Shown: positions 17,680 to 25,602 of the stretch, one piece after another | Layout of the letters: each line of letters opens with the position of its first letter | Numbering within the stretch: position 1 is the stretch's first letter | Assembly (NCBI GenBank): GCA_900473045.1 | Contig: UCKS01000004.1 | Span: 87,617 to 151,616, forward strand | Reading direction: 5' to 3' | DNA length: 64,000 nucleotides | From: Hyphomicrobiales bacterium | GTDB lineage: Bacteria; Pseudomonadota; Alphaproteobacteria; Rhizobiales; Rhizobiaceae | Made by a program: the position numbers and the translations under genes | The notes under the pieces: model-generated | Databases searched by the model: none | Seen by the model: only the letters and a program-made list of their open reading frames with translations | What the model was told of the DNA's origin: nothing

Positions 17680-17877
17680 CTACTCCGCAGCCACGGCGAA
17701 GACACGAGCCTTCATCCGTTCGTTTTCAGCCATGACGGTTTCATGAAGGCCTGTAAGGCGCATGCGGGTGAGGTAGGCGGTAATTGCCGCCTCGACGCCC
17801 TTGTCGTTGCCCGGTTCGGCATTCCAGAAGGCTTCCATCGCGTCAAAGAGCGCGGATTTGTCGAGAGCGACCTTCAT
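17680..17877 (-). CDS. Small phage protein
   Basis: 65 residues, helical, no motif recognised. It overlaps the upstream gene by four bases (ATGA). Confidence 0.55.
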   Translation of the reverse strand: MKVALDKSALFDAMEAFWNAEPGNDKGVEAAITAYLTRMRLTGLHETVMAENERMKARVFAVAAE

Positions 17878-18104
17878 GCCGCCACCTGCAGAGCGTGGCG
17901 CTCAGACTGTGCCGAGATCAGCATCTGGATTAGTTCGGTATGCTTGCCAAGCGTCCAGCCGGAAGGCTTCCTCGACGAGCGAACGATCGTTGCGCACTTG
18001 TCTTGATGGAAGCGGATGTTCTCTGCGAGGTAGATCGAAGCCGCGCCCGGGCTGCGAGTGTTCGCCTCGTCGATGATCTTCTTTGCTGCTGCCTGGATGT
18101 CCAT
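17874..18104 (-). CDS. First gene of leftward early operon, unknown
   Basis: 76 residues, helical, no motif recognised. CGGAG stands upstream of the start. It is the first gene after the leftward promoter and operators at 18138-18189. Confidence 0.6.
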   Translation of the reverse strand: MDIQAAAKKIIDEANTRSPGAASIYLAENIRFHQDKCATIVRSSRKPSGWTLGKHTELIQMLISAQSERHALQVAA

Positions 18105-18137
18105 GTCTCAACTCCGGTGAAGCGGTTCGTTGAGATG

Positions 18138-18167
18138 ACTATGCGATAATCGCACAAACAAAGTCAA
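18138..18167 (-). promoter_or_regulatory. Leftward early promoter (PL-like)
   Basis: Reading on the minus strand: -35 TTGACT (18162-18167), 18-base spacer, -10 CATAGT (18138-18143). The operator TGCGATTATCGCA overlaps the spacer and touches the -10. The design is the same as that of the rightward promoter at 20270-20299. Confidence 0.65.
18142..18154. promoter_or_regulatory. Repressor operator OL1
   Basis: TGCGATAATCGCA is a perfect palindrome (6-bp arms around one A) overlapping the leftward promoter. It belongs to the same operator family as the site at 20283-20295. Confidence 0.75.
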
Positions 18168-18176
18168 GCGTTATTA

Positions 18177-18189
18177 TGCGATAATCGCA
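18177..18189. promoter_or_regulatory. Repressor operator OL2
   Basis: A second exact copy of TGCGATAATCGCA, 35 bp from the first. It contains GATAAT, which could be the -10 of a plus-strand promoter for the genes at 18273-18810. Confidence 0.7.
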
Positions 18190-18272
18190 CAAAGCGAAAA
18201 AGCGGATGGCGCCAAAGAATCGATTCGACTCTCCGCCGCTGTTCTGGTTTCATAGAACGAAAGGAGAACAAA

Positions 18273-18512
18273 ATGGGCTATGCAGTTCTGAAATCAGCCG
18301 CGCCGTTCACGCTCCACATTCGGTGCGAGAACTGCCTTCGGGACAGTTTCAAGGTCGTGGAGATGCCGGTCGGCGACGACGTTCCGCGCGATGCCGACGA
18401 GCTGATCGAGAGTGTTTATCTGGAAAAAATCCCGTTCCGTTGCCGACCCTGCGACAGCGTCATTGGCCGGCTAGTTGGAATCAGCGGAGGAGGAGACCCT
18501 TATGCGTACTGA
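18273..18512 (+). CDS. Small protein with two CxxC pairs
   Basis: 79 residues. CENC near residue 19 and CRPC near residue 57 form a likely zinc ribbon. AAAGGAG precedes the ATG. It is transcribed away from the leftward operon and toward the repressor, so it may be expressed in the lysogen. Function unknown. Confidence 0.65.
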   Translation: MGYAVLKSAAPFTLHIRCENCLRDSFKVVEMPVGDDVPRDADELIESVYLEKIPFRCRPCDSVIGRLVGISGGGDPYAY

Positions 18513-18810
18513 GAGAGACGTAATTCAATACATTGTGGTCCCGCCATTCGAGCGGCGGGATAAGGTCATCGCAGCGAAAGAACGGCTTGAGCATTACCTG
18601 GGCGACCGGTTCCCCGGCAACTCTTTCAAAGTCGCTCGGTTCGCCCCGATCGGCGATGACGAGGAGTTCTGTGTGCTGCCAATCATGAACTTTGTCGGCG
18701 ACGACGGAAAATCCTACATGTGCAAAGAGCCGAAACGGTGGCTCATGCAGGAGATAGCGCAGGCTTGCAGGGAGTTTGACTCATCGGGTCGCCAGAGCTT
18801 TGCTGCGTAA
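18502..18810 (+). CDS. Small phage protein of unknown function
   Basis: 102 residues; the ATG after GGAGGAGGAG overlaps the end of the zinc-ribbon gene. Mixed alpha/beta composition. Probably co-transcribed with the preceding gene. Confidence 0.6.
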   Translation: MRTERDVIQYIVVPPFERRDKVIAAKERLEHYLGDRFPGNSFKVARFAPIGDDEEFCVLPIMNFVGDDGKSYMCKEPKRWLMQEIAQACREFDSSGRQSFAA

Positions 18811-18813
18811 AGA

Positions 18814-19167
18814 TTATCCGAACATGGTCTTTAGCTCGACCCACTTCGTCGCAATGGTAACCAATACGCCTAAAATCCCAAGGAGAGTTGCGACCTTGGC
18901 TGTCGTCGGAAGACTGTCAACCCGCCCCTTCAGTTCTCCGAAGCTCTGAGCCGACGGCATGCCCTTGAGCATACCTTTCATTTCGGCACTGTCGATCAAG
19001 AGAGTTTTCAGGTCTTTCCTGATTTCACTCATATCGTCTTCCAGGCGTTTTACACGGGCTTCCATACCGTCAAATGTGCCCCCTCCGCTGCCGGAACTCA
19101 ACCCCCCGCTTCCAATTTGGCCGGGGTCACCTTTGCTAGGAAAAGCCAAGATCTTATCGTCAGCCAT
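18814..19167 (-). CDS. Membrane-anchored coiled-coil phage protein
   Basis: 117 residues. A Gly/Ser-rich N-terminal third, then a coiled coil (MEARVKRLEDDMSEIRKDL), then one C-terminal hydrophobic helix (VATLLGILGVLVTIATKWV). It overlaps the upstream zinc-ribbon gene by eight bases. Function unknown; it lies directly downstream of the repressor gene, so it may be a lysogeny-expressed gene. Confidence 0.65.
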   Translation of the reverse strand: MADDKILAFPSKGDPGQIGSGGLSSGSGGGTFDGMEARVKRLEDDMSEIRKDLKTLLIDSAEMKGMLKGMPSAQSFGELKGRVDSLPTTAKVATLLGILGVLVTIATKWVELKTMFG

Positions 19168-19510
19168 TTGGGTCCCCCAAACCGAATAGCGATCCCATCG
19201 CATTGCCCTCTCGACGTAGTTTAGCCTCGCGCCACTTCGCTACTGCAAACATTGAGTAAAAATCCATGTGACCGCAATGCATACATGTAATCCGTACAAC
19301 GGGCACATGGCGGCTGTCCGACATGTTAACGAAACCCTCGGCTGTGGAGTTGAAAGAGCTTGATCGAGGCACGTAGCCGTCGTCATTGCCTGTATCGCAG
19401 TAGTAATTCTTTGGCATTGAGACACACTTGCTACACCAAAGGTTCAGGCCAACTTCTTGAGCGAAGTTAGCAAAAACGGGATGCGTGAGCCATTCGTATG
19501 GATTGCTCAT
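19160..19510 (-). CDS. Zinc-ribbon-like protein downstream of the repressor
   Basis: 116 residues. LWCSKCV near residue 25 and ITCMHCGH near residue 75 give two CxxC pairs. It starts one base after the repressor stop, so it is likely co-transcribed with cI. Superinfection exclusion would be a reasonable guess from position, but nothing in the sequence proves it. Confidence 0.6.
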   Translation of the reverse strand: MSNPYEWLTHPVFANFAQEVGLNLWCSKCVSMPKNYYCDTGNDDGYVPRSSSFNSTAEGFVNMSDSRHVPVVRITCMHCGHMDFYSMFAVAKWREAKLRREGNAMGSLFGLGDPNG

Positions 19511-19511
19511 A

Positions 19512-20213
19512 TCAAAAACCTGGCATTTCGTTCATCACGCGCCGGACCAGCGCGATAATCTCGACTGACACGCCGTCATCAGCCTCACTGTCATGATGCA
19601 CGACAATCGGCTTATGCTTCGGGTTAGACGATCGCGGGTGAAATTCAGCCCGATCATTGTAAAGCTCGATCTGCTTCACCGACCATTCACGGAAATGCCC
19701 GCCGTCGCGGGTTCGCTGCACTACGACGACCATCAGGTCACGCAACTCCACTTCATGGGCCACATCCTCATAGGCGAGGCAAACCAGTCGGTCACCGGAG
19801 AGGATAGGGCGGGGGCGCAGCTCGTTCAGTGAATCCCCGGCGACATCAAACACCAATTGCCTAGCGTAGGGAAATTTCTCATCGCGCGGCAACAGGATCT
19901 CGACAGGCTCCGACTGATCGAACTCGTCGACCTCGCGGAATGTCCCTGCCTCGACCACGCCCGCAACGCGCCCGGCCACAAGCCCGGAGGTGTTCAGCGT
20001 CAGTTCTGGCGCGGAAGCAGCCCCGCCTGGCGGGTTGGTGCCAAAGTAATCCGCAGCGCCTGCCACCTCATGCGACTTAAGCTGCCGCTTCCCATTGACG
20101 ACCTTATTGATGGCTGATGGGTGTAACCCGAGCGCGTTCGCAAGGCCGGTCTGAGACATTCCCGGCCGGTCAAGGTTTTCCAAAACCCATTTTTTGTAAG
20201 GATCTTCAAGCAT
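19512..20213 (-). CDS. cI: CI-type phage repressor with S24 peptidase domain
   Basis: 233 residues. The N-terminal helix-turn-helix (SQTGLANALGLHPSAINKVVNG, about 20-41) is followed by a linker and an S24/LexA-like domain. Ser128 (AGDSLNE) and Lys180 (SVKQIE) are the likely dyad, and Ala89-Gly90 the cleavage point. It should bind the TGCGA-N3-TCGCA sites and be inactivated during SOS. An alternative start at 20228 lies inside an inverted repeat. Confidence 0.88.
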   Translation of the reverse strand: MLEDPYKKWVLENLDRPGMSQTGLANALGLHPSAINKVVNGKRQLKSHEVAGAADYFGTNPPGGAASAPELTLNTSGLVAGRVAGVVEAGTFREVDEFDQSEPVEILLPRDEKFPYARQLVFDVAGDSLNELRPRPILSGDRLVCLAYEDVAHEVELRDLMVVVVQRTRDGGHFREWSVKQIELYNDRAEFHPRSSNPKHKPIVVHHDSEADDGVSVEIIALVRRVMNEMPGF

Positions 20214-20216
20214 ATG

Positions 20217-20239
20217 GCATTTTCGCATAACGAAAATGC
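20217..20239. repeat. 23-bp inverted repeat at the start of the repressor gene
   Basis: GCATTTTCG and CGAAAATGC form 9-bp perfect arms around a 5-base centre, just upstream of the cI start. In RNA it would be a hairpin covering the translation start; in DNA it contains a TCG-N5-CGA core related to the operators. Autoregulation of cI by either route is possible. Confidence 0.6.
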
Positions 20240-20248
20240 GCGGTCTCG

Positions 20249-20295
20249 TGCGATTTCGGCACAAAATGCTTGACTGGCACTGTGCGAATATCGCA
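20249..20295. promoter_or_regulatory. Operators in the cI-cro intergenic region
   Basis: TGCGAATATCGCA at 20283-20295 overlaps the rightward promoter. A degenerate copy, TGCGATTTCGGCA, lies at 20249-20261. Spacing is 34 bp, close to the 35 bp between the two leftward sites. Confidence 0.65.
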
Positions 20296-20299
20296 TAGT
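20270..20299 (+). promoter_or_regulatory. Rightward early promoter (PR-like)
   Basis: -35 TTGACT (20270-20275), 18-base spacer, -10 CATAGT (20294-20299), with the operator over the spacer. The cro-like ATG is only six bases beyond the -10, so the message would be leaderless or nearly so; no Shine-Dalgarno sequence is present. Confidence 0.65.
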
Positions 20300-20305
20300 G
20301 AGCAA

Positions 20306-20563
20306 ATGGAAACGAGCGCACCCACCGAAACACTTGAGCCCGCCGCCACGATCATCGATCGGTTTGGCGGTCCCGATGCTGTCCAAGAGATCACCGGCGC
20401 CAGCCGGACCCGAGTGTATCGGTGGACCCAGCCAAAAGCCAAGGGCGGGACTAACGGAATCATCCCGTTCCCGCAGGCTGTGAAGCTCATTTCCCACGCC
20501 AAAAAGCACGGCCTTGCCATCAACGCCGATAGTTTTCTGCCAGCCACGGAGCCTGCACTATGA
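20306..20563 (+). CDS. Cro-like repressor
   Basis: 85 residues. A helix-turn-helix is seen in [25 protein letters not shown] (about 16-40), with a second helix pair after it. Divergent from cI and first gene of the rightward operon. The start fits a leaderless transcript from the overlapping promoter. Confidence 0.75.
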   Translation: METSAPTETLEPAATIIDRFGGPDAVQEITGASRTRVYRWTQPKAKGGTNGIIPFPQAVKLISHAKKHGLAINADSFLPATEPAL

Positions 20564-21465
20564 GCGATGCCCACGGAGTAGCCCGCGACCAACTGCGCTC
20601 TTTCATAGAGCGGATCGAACGTCTCGAAGAAGAGAAGAAGACGATCGCCGACGACATCAAGGATGTTTACGGCGAAGCGAAGGGAATGGGCTTCGATGCG
20701 AAAATCCTGAAAGAGGTCATCAAGATCAGAAAGATGGACCGCGACGAGCGTATGGAGCGCGAGGCGATTCTCGACACCTACCTCGCTGCCCTGGGCATGA
20801 TCGAGCAGCCCGATTTCTTTGCTGGCGAAAGCTATGATCGGTCCACTGGCGAATTGAGCCCCAAGCTGGCTCACACCATCGTCACCGGCATGCAAACACA
20901 AGCCGGTCGCGCCGCGCTGGTCGCGGCCGTCGATATCATGATCGACCGCGAAGAAAAGAATACCCGATCCGACGCCCCTGCCGCGTCGGCCGCTTCTGTC
21001 ATCTCCTCCAATGACACAGCTAAAGGGGAGGCCGGGTCTCCGGTCGGTCTCCCCGCAAATTCCGAGATGGACCGCGCCATGGAAGGCTCTTTTGAGACCG
21101 GAAGTGTGGCAGCGGAAAACGCCCGTAAGGCAATCCCTGATGTAGGCCTCATGCCTCAGGAAGACGGTGACGTGACCCATGCTGGCGCGGGTGAAATCCC
21201 CGCAACCATTCCCGACCCGGACGGCGGCGCAATCTCTGAAGTGAAGGGCAAGGCCCGACTTGAGAACGCCGATGGTGTTGAACCGCCGCCGTCCGTCACC
21301 ATTCCGAAGCCCGCGCCGTCCATGGACGAACTGCGGACCGCGAACGCTCTGATTTTGAGACCGAACTGCCGTCACCCCGGCGAAGACATCTGCGGCGGTC
21401 ATGGCAGAAGCCATTGCCAGAACTGCAAGGTTGCGCCGGCCGAGCGTGAAAGTGAGGACGCATGA
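20560..21465 (+). CDS. GapR-like (DUF2312) protein with long C-terminal extension
   Basis: 301 residues. Residues 8-80 ([20 protein letters not shown] then [11 protein letters not shown]) are a full GapR/DUF2312 domain, a nucleoid-associated protein that binds overtwisted DNA. Stand-alone GapR is under 100 residues; here about 220 extra residues follow. They are mostly low-complexity and end in a Cys/His cluster ([21 protein letters not shown]). It overlaps the cro-like stop and the next start by four bases. A role in phage DNA topology or in replacing host GapR is inference. Confidence 0.8.
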   Translation: MSDAHGVARDQLRSFIERIERLEEEKKTIADDIKDVYGEAKGMGFDAKILKEVIKIRKMDRDERMEREAILDTYLAALGMIEQPDFFAGESYDRSTGELSPKLAHTIVTGMQTQAGRAALVAAVDIMIDREEKNTRSDAPAASAASVISSNDTAKGEAGSPVGLPANSEMDRAMEGSFETGSVAAENARKAIPDVGLMPQEDGDVTHAGAGEIPATIPDPDGGAISEVKGKARLENADGVEPPPSVTIPKPAPSMDELRTANALILRPNCRHPGEDICGGHGRSHCQNCKVAPAERESEDA

Positions 21466-21653
21466 GCGCGCCTCGGCTTTCCCCCGACACCAAGCGAGCA
21501 ATCCTCGACGCGTATCTGGCTGGCGACAAAATCGCGGTGATCGCTTCGAAATTCGGTGTCGATCCGAGCTACCCCCGAATTCTCTTCCGCCGCCATTGCA
21601 TCGCGGAAGACACGAAATTCTTGAAACCAAAAAGCGAGAGGGCGTCCGCATGA
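21462..21653 (+). CDS. Small helix-turn-helix protein
   Basis: 63 residues. Residues 7-36 ([28 protein letters not shown]) form a clear homeodomain-like helix-turn-helix. Overlaps neighbours by four bases on both sides. Probably DNA-binding; target unknown. Confidence 0.65.
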   Translation: MSAPRLSPDTKRAILDAYLAGDKIAVIASKFGVDPSYPRILFRRHCIAEDTKFLKPKSERASA

Positions 21654-21997
21654 GCACCTGGTGGAAGAACGCATCAACCGAAGATCGCCTGAAGCAGATC
21701 GACGCCGGTATCTCGCTGGGGATGACCGCCCGTCAGGTCGCGATGAACCTGCGCGTCCAGATGTATCCCGGTAGCCGGGAGAGCGCGGTGTCGAGGTTCG
21801 CCAATAATCACGGCCGGTACTTCAATGGCCGTTCGGCGAAATCTCCCGCCAAGGCGGCGGCCGGTAAAGCTGGTGGTCTCGTCTCGGCACGTCGCCGCGG
21901 TGTGATGAACCTCAGCATCTCCAGCGCCTTTTCGATCTTCGGAGACGACCAGCCCGAACGGTTGGCATCTGACGCCCTCAACTTCGAGGGAGCCTGA
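21650..21997 (+). CDS. GcrA-like DNA-binding protein
   Basis: 115 residues. The first 55 residues (TEDRLKQIDAGISLGMTARQ then SRESAVSRF) have the layout of a GcrA helix-turn-helix: helix, turn with AGISL, recognition helix. GcrA is a sigma70 cofactor acting at methylated GANTC sites in Caulobacter and relatives. The phage copy lacks the typical C-terminal region. Assignment is by pattern and moderate. Confidence 0.5.
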   Translation: MSTWWKNASTEDRLKQIDAGISLGMTARQVAMNLRVQMYPGSRESAVSRFANNHGRYFNGRSAKSPAKAAAGKAGGLVSARRRGVMNLSISSAFSIFGDDQPERLASDALNFEGA

Positions 21998-22000
21998 GCC

Positions 22001-22204
22001 ATGCGGGATTTCGAGAAAGACTTCGCCCGCATCTTCGGTGATCCGATCGATGTACAGGCGCAGGTGGCCGTCGAGAACGGGACAGGCATTCGTGCGGCGG
22101 TACCGCGTCCCGTTCTCGACCGGCCGGCAAGCGAGTGGACAGAAGCCACGAGGATAGCTGCCGTCGATGAACTCGCTCACATCTTTGGAGGCCCGCATGT
22201 CTGA
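22001..22204 (+). CDS. Small phage protein
   Basis: 67 residues, with AGGGAGCC upstream. Helical N-terminus (MRDFEKDFARIFGD). No family recognised. Confidence 0.55.
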   Translation: MRDFEKDFARIFGDPIDVQAQVAVENGTGIRAAVPRPVLDRPASEWTEATRIAAVDELAHIFGGPHV

Positions 22205-22394
22205 TCTCTTGTTCTGGAGCCTGGTTGGGTTCGCGACGATCGTTTCGCTCGTGCTGCTGTTCGTCGTGTGGATCGCCTGCAAAGAGCGGCAGTTTCGTCG
22301 CCGGACTCCTGCGCAGTGGAAAGCAAACCGCGAAGTTATTGCCCGCTACCGGGCGCTCCGGTCCGATACCGAGCGCATGGCGGGCATGCAGTAA
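22197..22394 (+). CDS. Small single-pass membrane protein
   Basis: 65 residues, GGAGG upstream. One transmembrane helix (LVGFATIVSLVLLFVVWIA) and a basic cytoplasmic tail. Overlaps the previous gene by eight bases. Confidence 0.6.
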   Translation: MSDLLFWSLVGFATIVSLVLLFVVWIACKERQFRRRTPAQWKANREVIARYRALRSDTERMAGMQ

Positions 22395-22476
22395 CGCAAT
22401 CTCCCGGCTCCCAGGTCGCTGACGATAACCGCGACGATCTGGCCCAGCAGTAAAGGCCCGCATGCGGCGGACCTCT

Positions 22477-22524
22477 GAGACGACGGGACAAGCCCGGCAA
22501 GGCTCAACTCGTCGTCTCTCTTTT
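22477..22524 (+). terminator. Two-stem hairpin terminator in the early right operon
   Basis: GAGACGACG pairs with CGTCGTCTC (9 bp) and encloses a second small stem (AGCC with GGCT); TCTTTT follows. It lies about 80 bases after the membrane-protein gene and about 70 bases before the next start, so early transcription would stop here unless antiterminated. Confidence 0.65.
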
Positions 22525-22590
22525 GAATGCCTGAGGTCATGTTTTCGGTCCCGTTGAACAAGGATCATTCAGCCACAGGAGTTGTCGGAA

Positions 22591-22962
22591 ATGTCCGAAA
22601 AGGCGTCGGAGAAATCAGAAATGAGTACAGCAGTATTCTGCCAAAAAGCTTTGAGGAACGATATCGCACCGCCGACGCTGGGCAGCGTCAGCAATCGCAT
22701 TCGCTACGCGGCATCCAAGCTGGGCTGGTCTTACACCCGCACAAAAGATGCTTGGTACGCGGATCCCCGAATTTCCATCAGTCCCAAGGAGCTGTTTCGC
22801 GTCGAAGCGGTCAGCGGCCTTCAATACGCACGGCAGGAGGTGCGCGCCAATGACGAAGCAATCGAACGGGCCACAGCTCTCCTGGGTGGCGAAGACGCGC
22901 ATCTCTTTCGCTCGTTCTTTGCTGCGGTCCTCAAGGTGGTTGGCTTTCAAGATCGCCCCTGA
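22591..22962 (+). CDS. Phage protein of unknown function
   Basis: 123 residues if started at the first ATG; the ATG at 22621 is an alternative. Residues 35-75 (VSNRIRYAASKLGWSYTRTKDAWYADPR) look like a small DNA-binding or helical domain. Just upstream of the cytosine methyltransferase gene. Confidence 0.55.
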   Translation: MSEKASEKSEMSTAVFCQKALRNDIAPPTLGSVSNRIRYAASKLGWSYTRTKDAWYADPRISISPKELFRVEAVSGLQYARQEVRANDEAIERATALLGGEDAHLFRSFFAAVLKVVGFQDRP

Positions 22963-23058
22963 GCTTCGCGACGATCCGGCTCCCCCAAGCGGCTAGCCCC
23001 TCCCGGCCGCCCAACTGGCCGCGAATGGCCTTTTTATTCCCAGCACGAAGGACAAGCA

Positions 23059-25116
23059 ATGTTTAGGCAACCGCTCACCGATGATGTTCTGTCCTTCAAC
23101 CCGGCGACTGTCGGCCGTGGCGCGCCGCTGATCGTCGATAGCTTTGCCGGTGGCGGCGGAGCCTCGACCGGGATCGAGATGGCGCTCGGCCGTTCGCCGG
23201 ACATCGCCATCAACCACAATGCCGACGCGCTGGCACTCCATGCTGCCAATCATCCCGATACGCTCCACCTCTCGGAGAACATCTTCAAGGTCGATCCGCT
23301 CGATTATGTCGCCGGTCGCCATGTCGGGCTGGCGTGGTTCTCGCCCGACTGCAAACACTTCTCCAAAGCCAAGGGCGGCAAGCCGGTAGAGCGCAACATC
23401 CGAGACCTGGCTTGGATCATCGTGCTCTGGGCGGAGCGGGCAAAGCCTGACGTCATCATCATGGAGAACGTCGAGGAGTGGAAGGAATGGGGACCACTGC
23501 TGGAAACAGAGCGCGGCCTTATGCCTTGCCCCGACAGTCGTGGCCAGACATTCCAGAAATGGTGCAAGGCTATGCGCCGGGCCGGATACAAGTTGCAGCA
23601 CCGCGAGCTTCGCGCCTGCGACTATGGAGCCCCGACGATCCGCAAGCGCTTGTTCGTCATTGCCCGCCGCGACGGTCTGCCAATCGTCTGGCCAGAGCCG
23701 ACGCATGGCAAGCCGACCGACAGCGACGTCATCGCCAGGAAAAAGCTGCCTTGGCGCACGGCTGCCGAGTGCATCGACTGGTCGCTGGCTTGCCCTTCCA
23801 TCTTCGACACGTCGCCACAGATCATGGCGAAGCACGCGCTGCGCGCCGTTCGTCCGCTGGCCGACGCCACAATGTCCCGTGTTGCCCGAGGCATGAAGCG
23901 GTATGTGCTGGATGCCGAACGGCCGTTCATCGTGAACCTGACGCATGGCGCGCGGATCGAAGACGTCGACCAGCCGTTCAATACGATCACGGGCGCAAAC
24001 CGTGGTGAGAAGGCTGTGGTCGCGCCGACAATCATCAGAACAGACATGACTAGTGCTGCGAAGCGTAACGGCATTTATCCACCAACGGAGCCTTTGCGCA
24101 CTCAAGCCACGGCTCAGTCCTTTGCAACTGTAGCTCCGCATCTGATGACGATGCGGAATTCCGGAAAGCCGTTCAATGGAGCCGACGAGCCAGCGCACAC
24201 GATTACAGCTGGCGGCGCAGGCCTGACACTGGTGGCCCCGGTCCTGACCGCTGCCCAGCATGGTGGCTCGAACCGTTCTGTCGAGGACCCGCACCACACC
24301 ATCACGGCCAGCAAGAAAGACCAGAACGCGGTCATCGTGCCTACGCTGATCGGATGCGGTGGCCGGGCAGGGCAAAGCCGCCCTCGAGGCGGCGACGAGC
24401 CGTCGGCAACTATCACGGCCAAGGCTGATACCTGTGCAGCGGTCGCGTTCGTCGCCCAGCATAATAACGACAGCCGCCGAATCGGTGGCGTCAATCCGGG
24501 CCGCGCGGCGAATGATCCGCTTTCTACCGTCACCGCTTCTGGGTCGCAGCAGGGAACCGTCTCAGCCTTCATTGCTCGCCAGTTTGGGACTTCGACCGGC
24601 CATGGCGTCGATCAGCCGTCGGCAACCGTTATGGCTGATGGCGCTGGCAAGTCGCAGCTCGTCGCGCCTTTCCTGCAAGCCTACTACGGGACCGGCGACG
24701 GCGGCGAGGAGAACCAGCCCGCTCGCACGATCACCACAAAGGACCGTCACGGGCATGTCGAGGCTGCAATCTCGGCCCCGCCATTCACAGACGATCAGGC
24801 CGACCGGGCGCGCGAAGTCGCCGAATTCATGCGTTCCCATGGCTTCTGGGATGATCGCGAGTTCGTCACCCTCGATATCGGTTCGCAGACATTCGTCATC
24901 ATCGACATCGGCATGCGGATGCTGACCCCGCGCGAACTCTATAACGCGCAGGGTTTCCCCAATGATTACCGGATTGATTCCGACATCGACGGCAAGCCGT
25001 TCAGCAAGAGCGTCCAGGTGTCATGCGTCGGCAATTCCGTATCGCCGCCGGTGGCGCGCGCCCTTGTCGCCGCCAACTGCCAGCAGCTCGTGGAGTATCG
25101 CGAGGCTGCCGAATGA
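23059..25116 (+). CDS. DNA cytosine-5 methyltransferase with internal repeat array
   Basis: 685 residues. Motif I is DSFAGGGGASTG (28-37). The catalytic Cys98 is in SPDCKHFS, where the usual PCQ is PDC. ENVEE is at 136-140 and TIRKRLFVIARR at 193-204. The C-terminal motifs IX-X are PRELYNAQGFP and VGNSVSPPVA. Between them, residues 303-562 contain eight copies of a D/E-x-P-x-x-T-I/V-T-A-like repeat spaced roughly 30-40 residues. The enzyme probably protects phage DNA from host restriction; the repeats would form an enlarged recognition region. Confidence 0.9.
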   Translation: MFRQPLTDDVLSFNPATVGRGAPLIVDSFAGGGGASTGIEMALGRSPDIAINHNADALALHAANHPDTLHLSENIFKVDPLDYVAGRHVGLAWFSPDCKHFSKAKGGKPVERNIRDLAWIIVLWAERAKPDVIIMENVEEWKEWGPLLETERGLMPCPDSRGQTFQKWCKAMRRAGYKLQHRELRACDYGAPTIRKRLFVIARRDGLPIVWPEPTHGKPTDSDVIARKKLPWRTAAECIDWSLACPSIFDTSPQIMAKHALRAVRPLADATMSRVARGMKRYVLDAERPFIVNLTHGARIEDVDQPFNTITGANRGEKAVVAPTIIRTDMTSAAKRNGIYPPTEPLRTQATAQSFATVAPHLMTMRNSGKPFNGADEPAHTITAGGAGLTLVAPVLTAAQHGGSNRSVEDPHHTITASKKDQNAVIVPTLIGCGGRAGQSRPRGGDEPSATITAKADTCAAVAFVAQHNNDSRRIGGVNPGRAANDPLSTVTASGSQQGTVSAFIARQFGTSTGHGVDQPSATVMADGAGKSQLVAPFLQAYYGTGDGGEENQPARTITTKDRHGHVEAAISAPPFTDDQADRAREVAEFMRSHGFWDDREFVTLDIGSQTFVIIDIGMRMLTPRELYNAQGFPNDYRIDSDIDGKPFSKSVQVSCVGNSVSPPVARALVAANCQQLVEYREAAE

Positions 25117-25121
25117 TCCGG

Positions 25122-25298
25122 TTAGCTCAAATCGCTCAGGACGTCACTGATGCTCGGCTCATCCGGTCCGGGTCCCGGCTTGTCGTCAGGAACGCGATCC
25201 GGGTTGGTGTCGCCTGGTATCGGATCGGGTACATCGATGGGCGGAACGGGCGGGGTCGGGCCGGGAAAATCTGGGCCGGGATTTACGGGAATCGTCAT
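25122..25298 (-). CDS. Small proline/aspartate-rich protein, reverse strand
   Basis: 58 residues, very rich in Pro, Asp and Gly (PGPDFPGPTPPVPPIDVPDP). GGAGGACTGACC precedes the ATG, which supports it as real although it opposes the operon. Similar short proline-rich proteins occur in rhizobial genomes; function unknown. Confidence 0.55.
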   Translation of the reverse strand: MTIPVNPGPDFPGPTPPVPPIDVPDPIPGDTNPDRVPDDKPGPGPDEPSISDVLSDLS

Positions 25299-25366
25299 GG
25301 TCAGTCCTCCTTGGTTGATCACGTCCAACACGTCTCCGGCCACATTGTTCCGACGGGGAGGGCGGC

Positions 25367-25567
25367 ATGACCGAACCTACCGAGATGATTGACTGGCTAG
25401 ACCGCCGTATCGCCAGCGCAAACCTATGGCTTGAAGACCATGGCAGGGAGGCGAAGAAGCCGCGCCCTGAAAACGAGATTTCCACCAAGGAATATGACGT
25501 CGCTCGGTTCGAGGAAATCCGTGCGGCCTATGTGAAGGCGCTCGAGCGGCGGGGGCAGGCGGCATGA
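25367..25567 (+). CDS. Small phage protein
   Basis: 66 residues, GGGAGGGCGGC upstream, helical and charged, no family recognised. Confidence 0.55.
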   Translation: MTEPTEMIDWLDRRIASANLWLEDHGREAKKPRPENEISTKEYDVARFEEIRAAYVKALERRGQAA

Positions 25568-25602
25568 TCCAGGTTCTCCCCCAGACCCTGCCTCCATCAC
25601 AC

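Noticed and set aside
18142..18189. CRISPR-like repeat
   Set aside because: Only two 13-bp palindromes with 22-bp spacing; they are operators.
20206..21657. 483-codon minus-strand frame opposite the cro-like and GapR-like genes
   Set aside because: Shadow frame; crosses the promoter region and two well-supported genes, unnatural composition.
22993..24462. 489-codon minus-strand frame opposite the cytosine methyltransferase
   Set aside because: Shadow of a gene with complete catalytic motifs.
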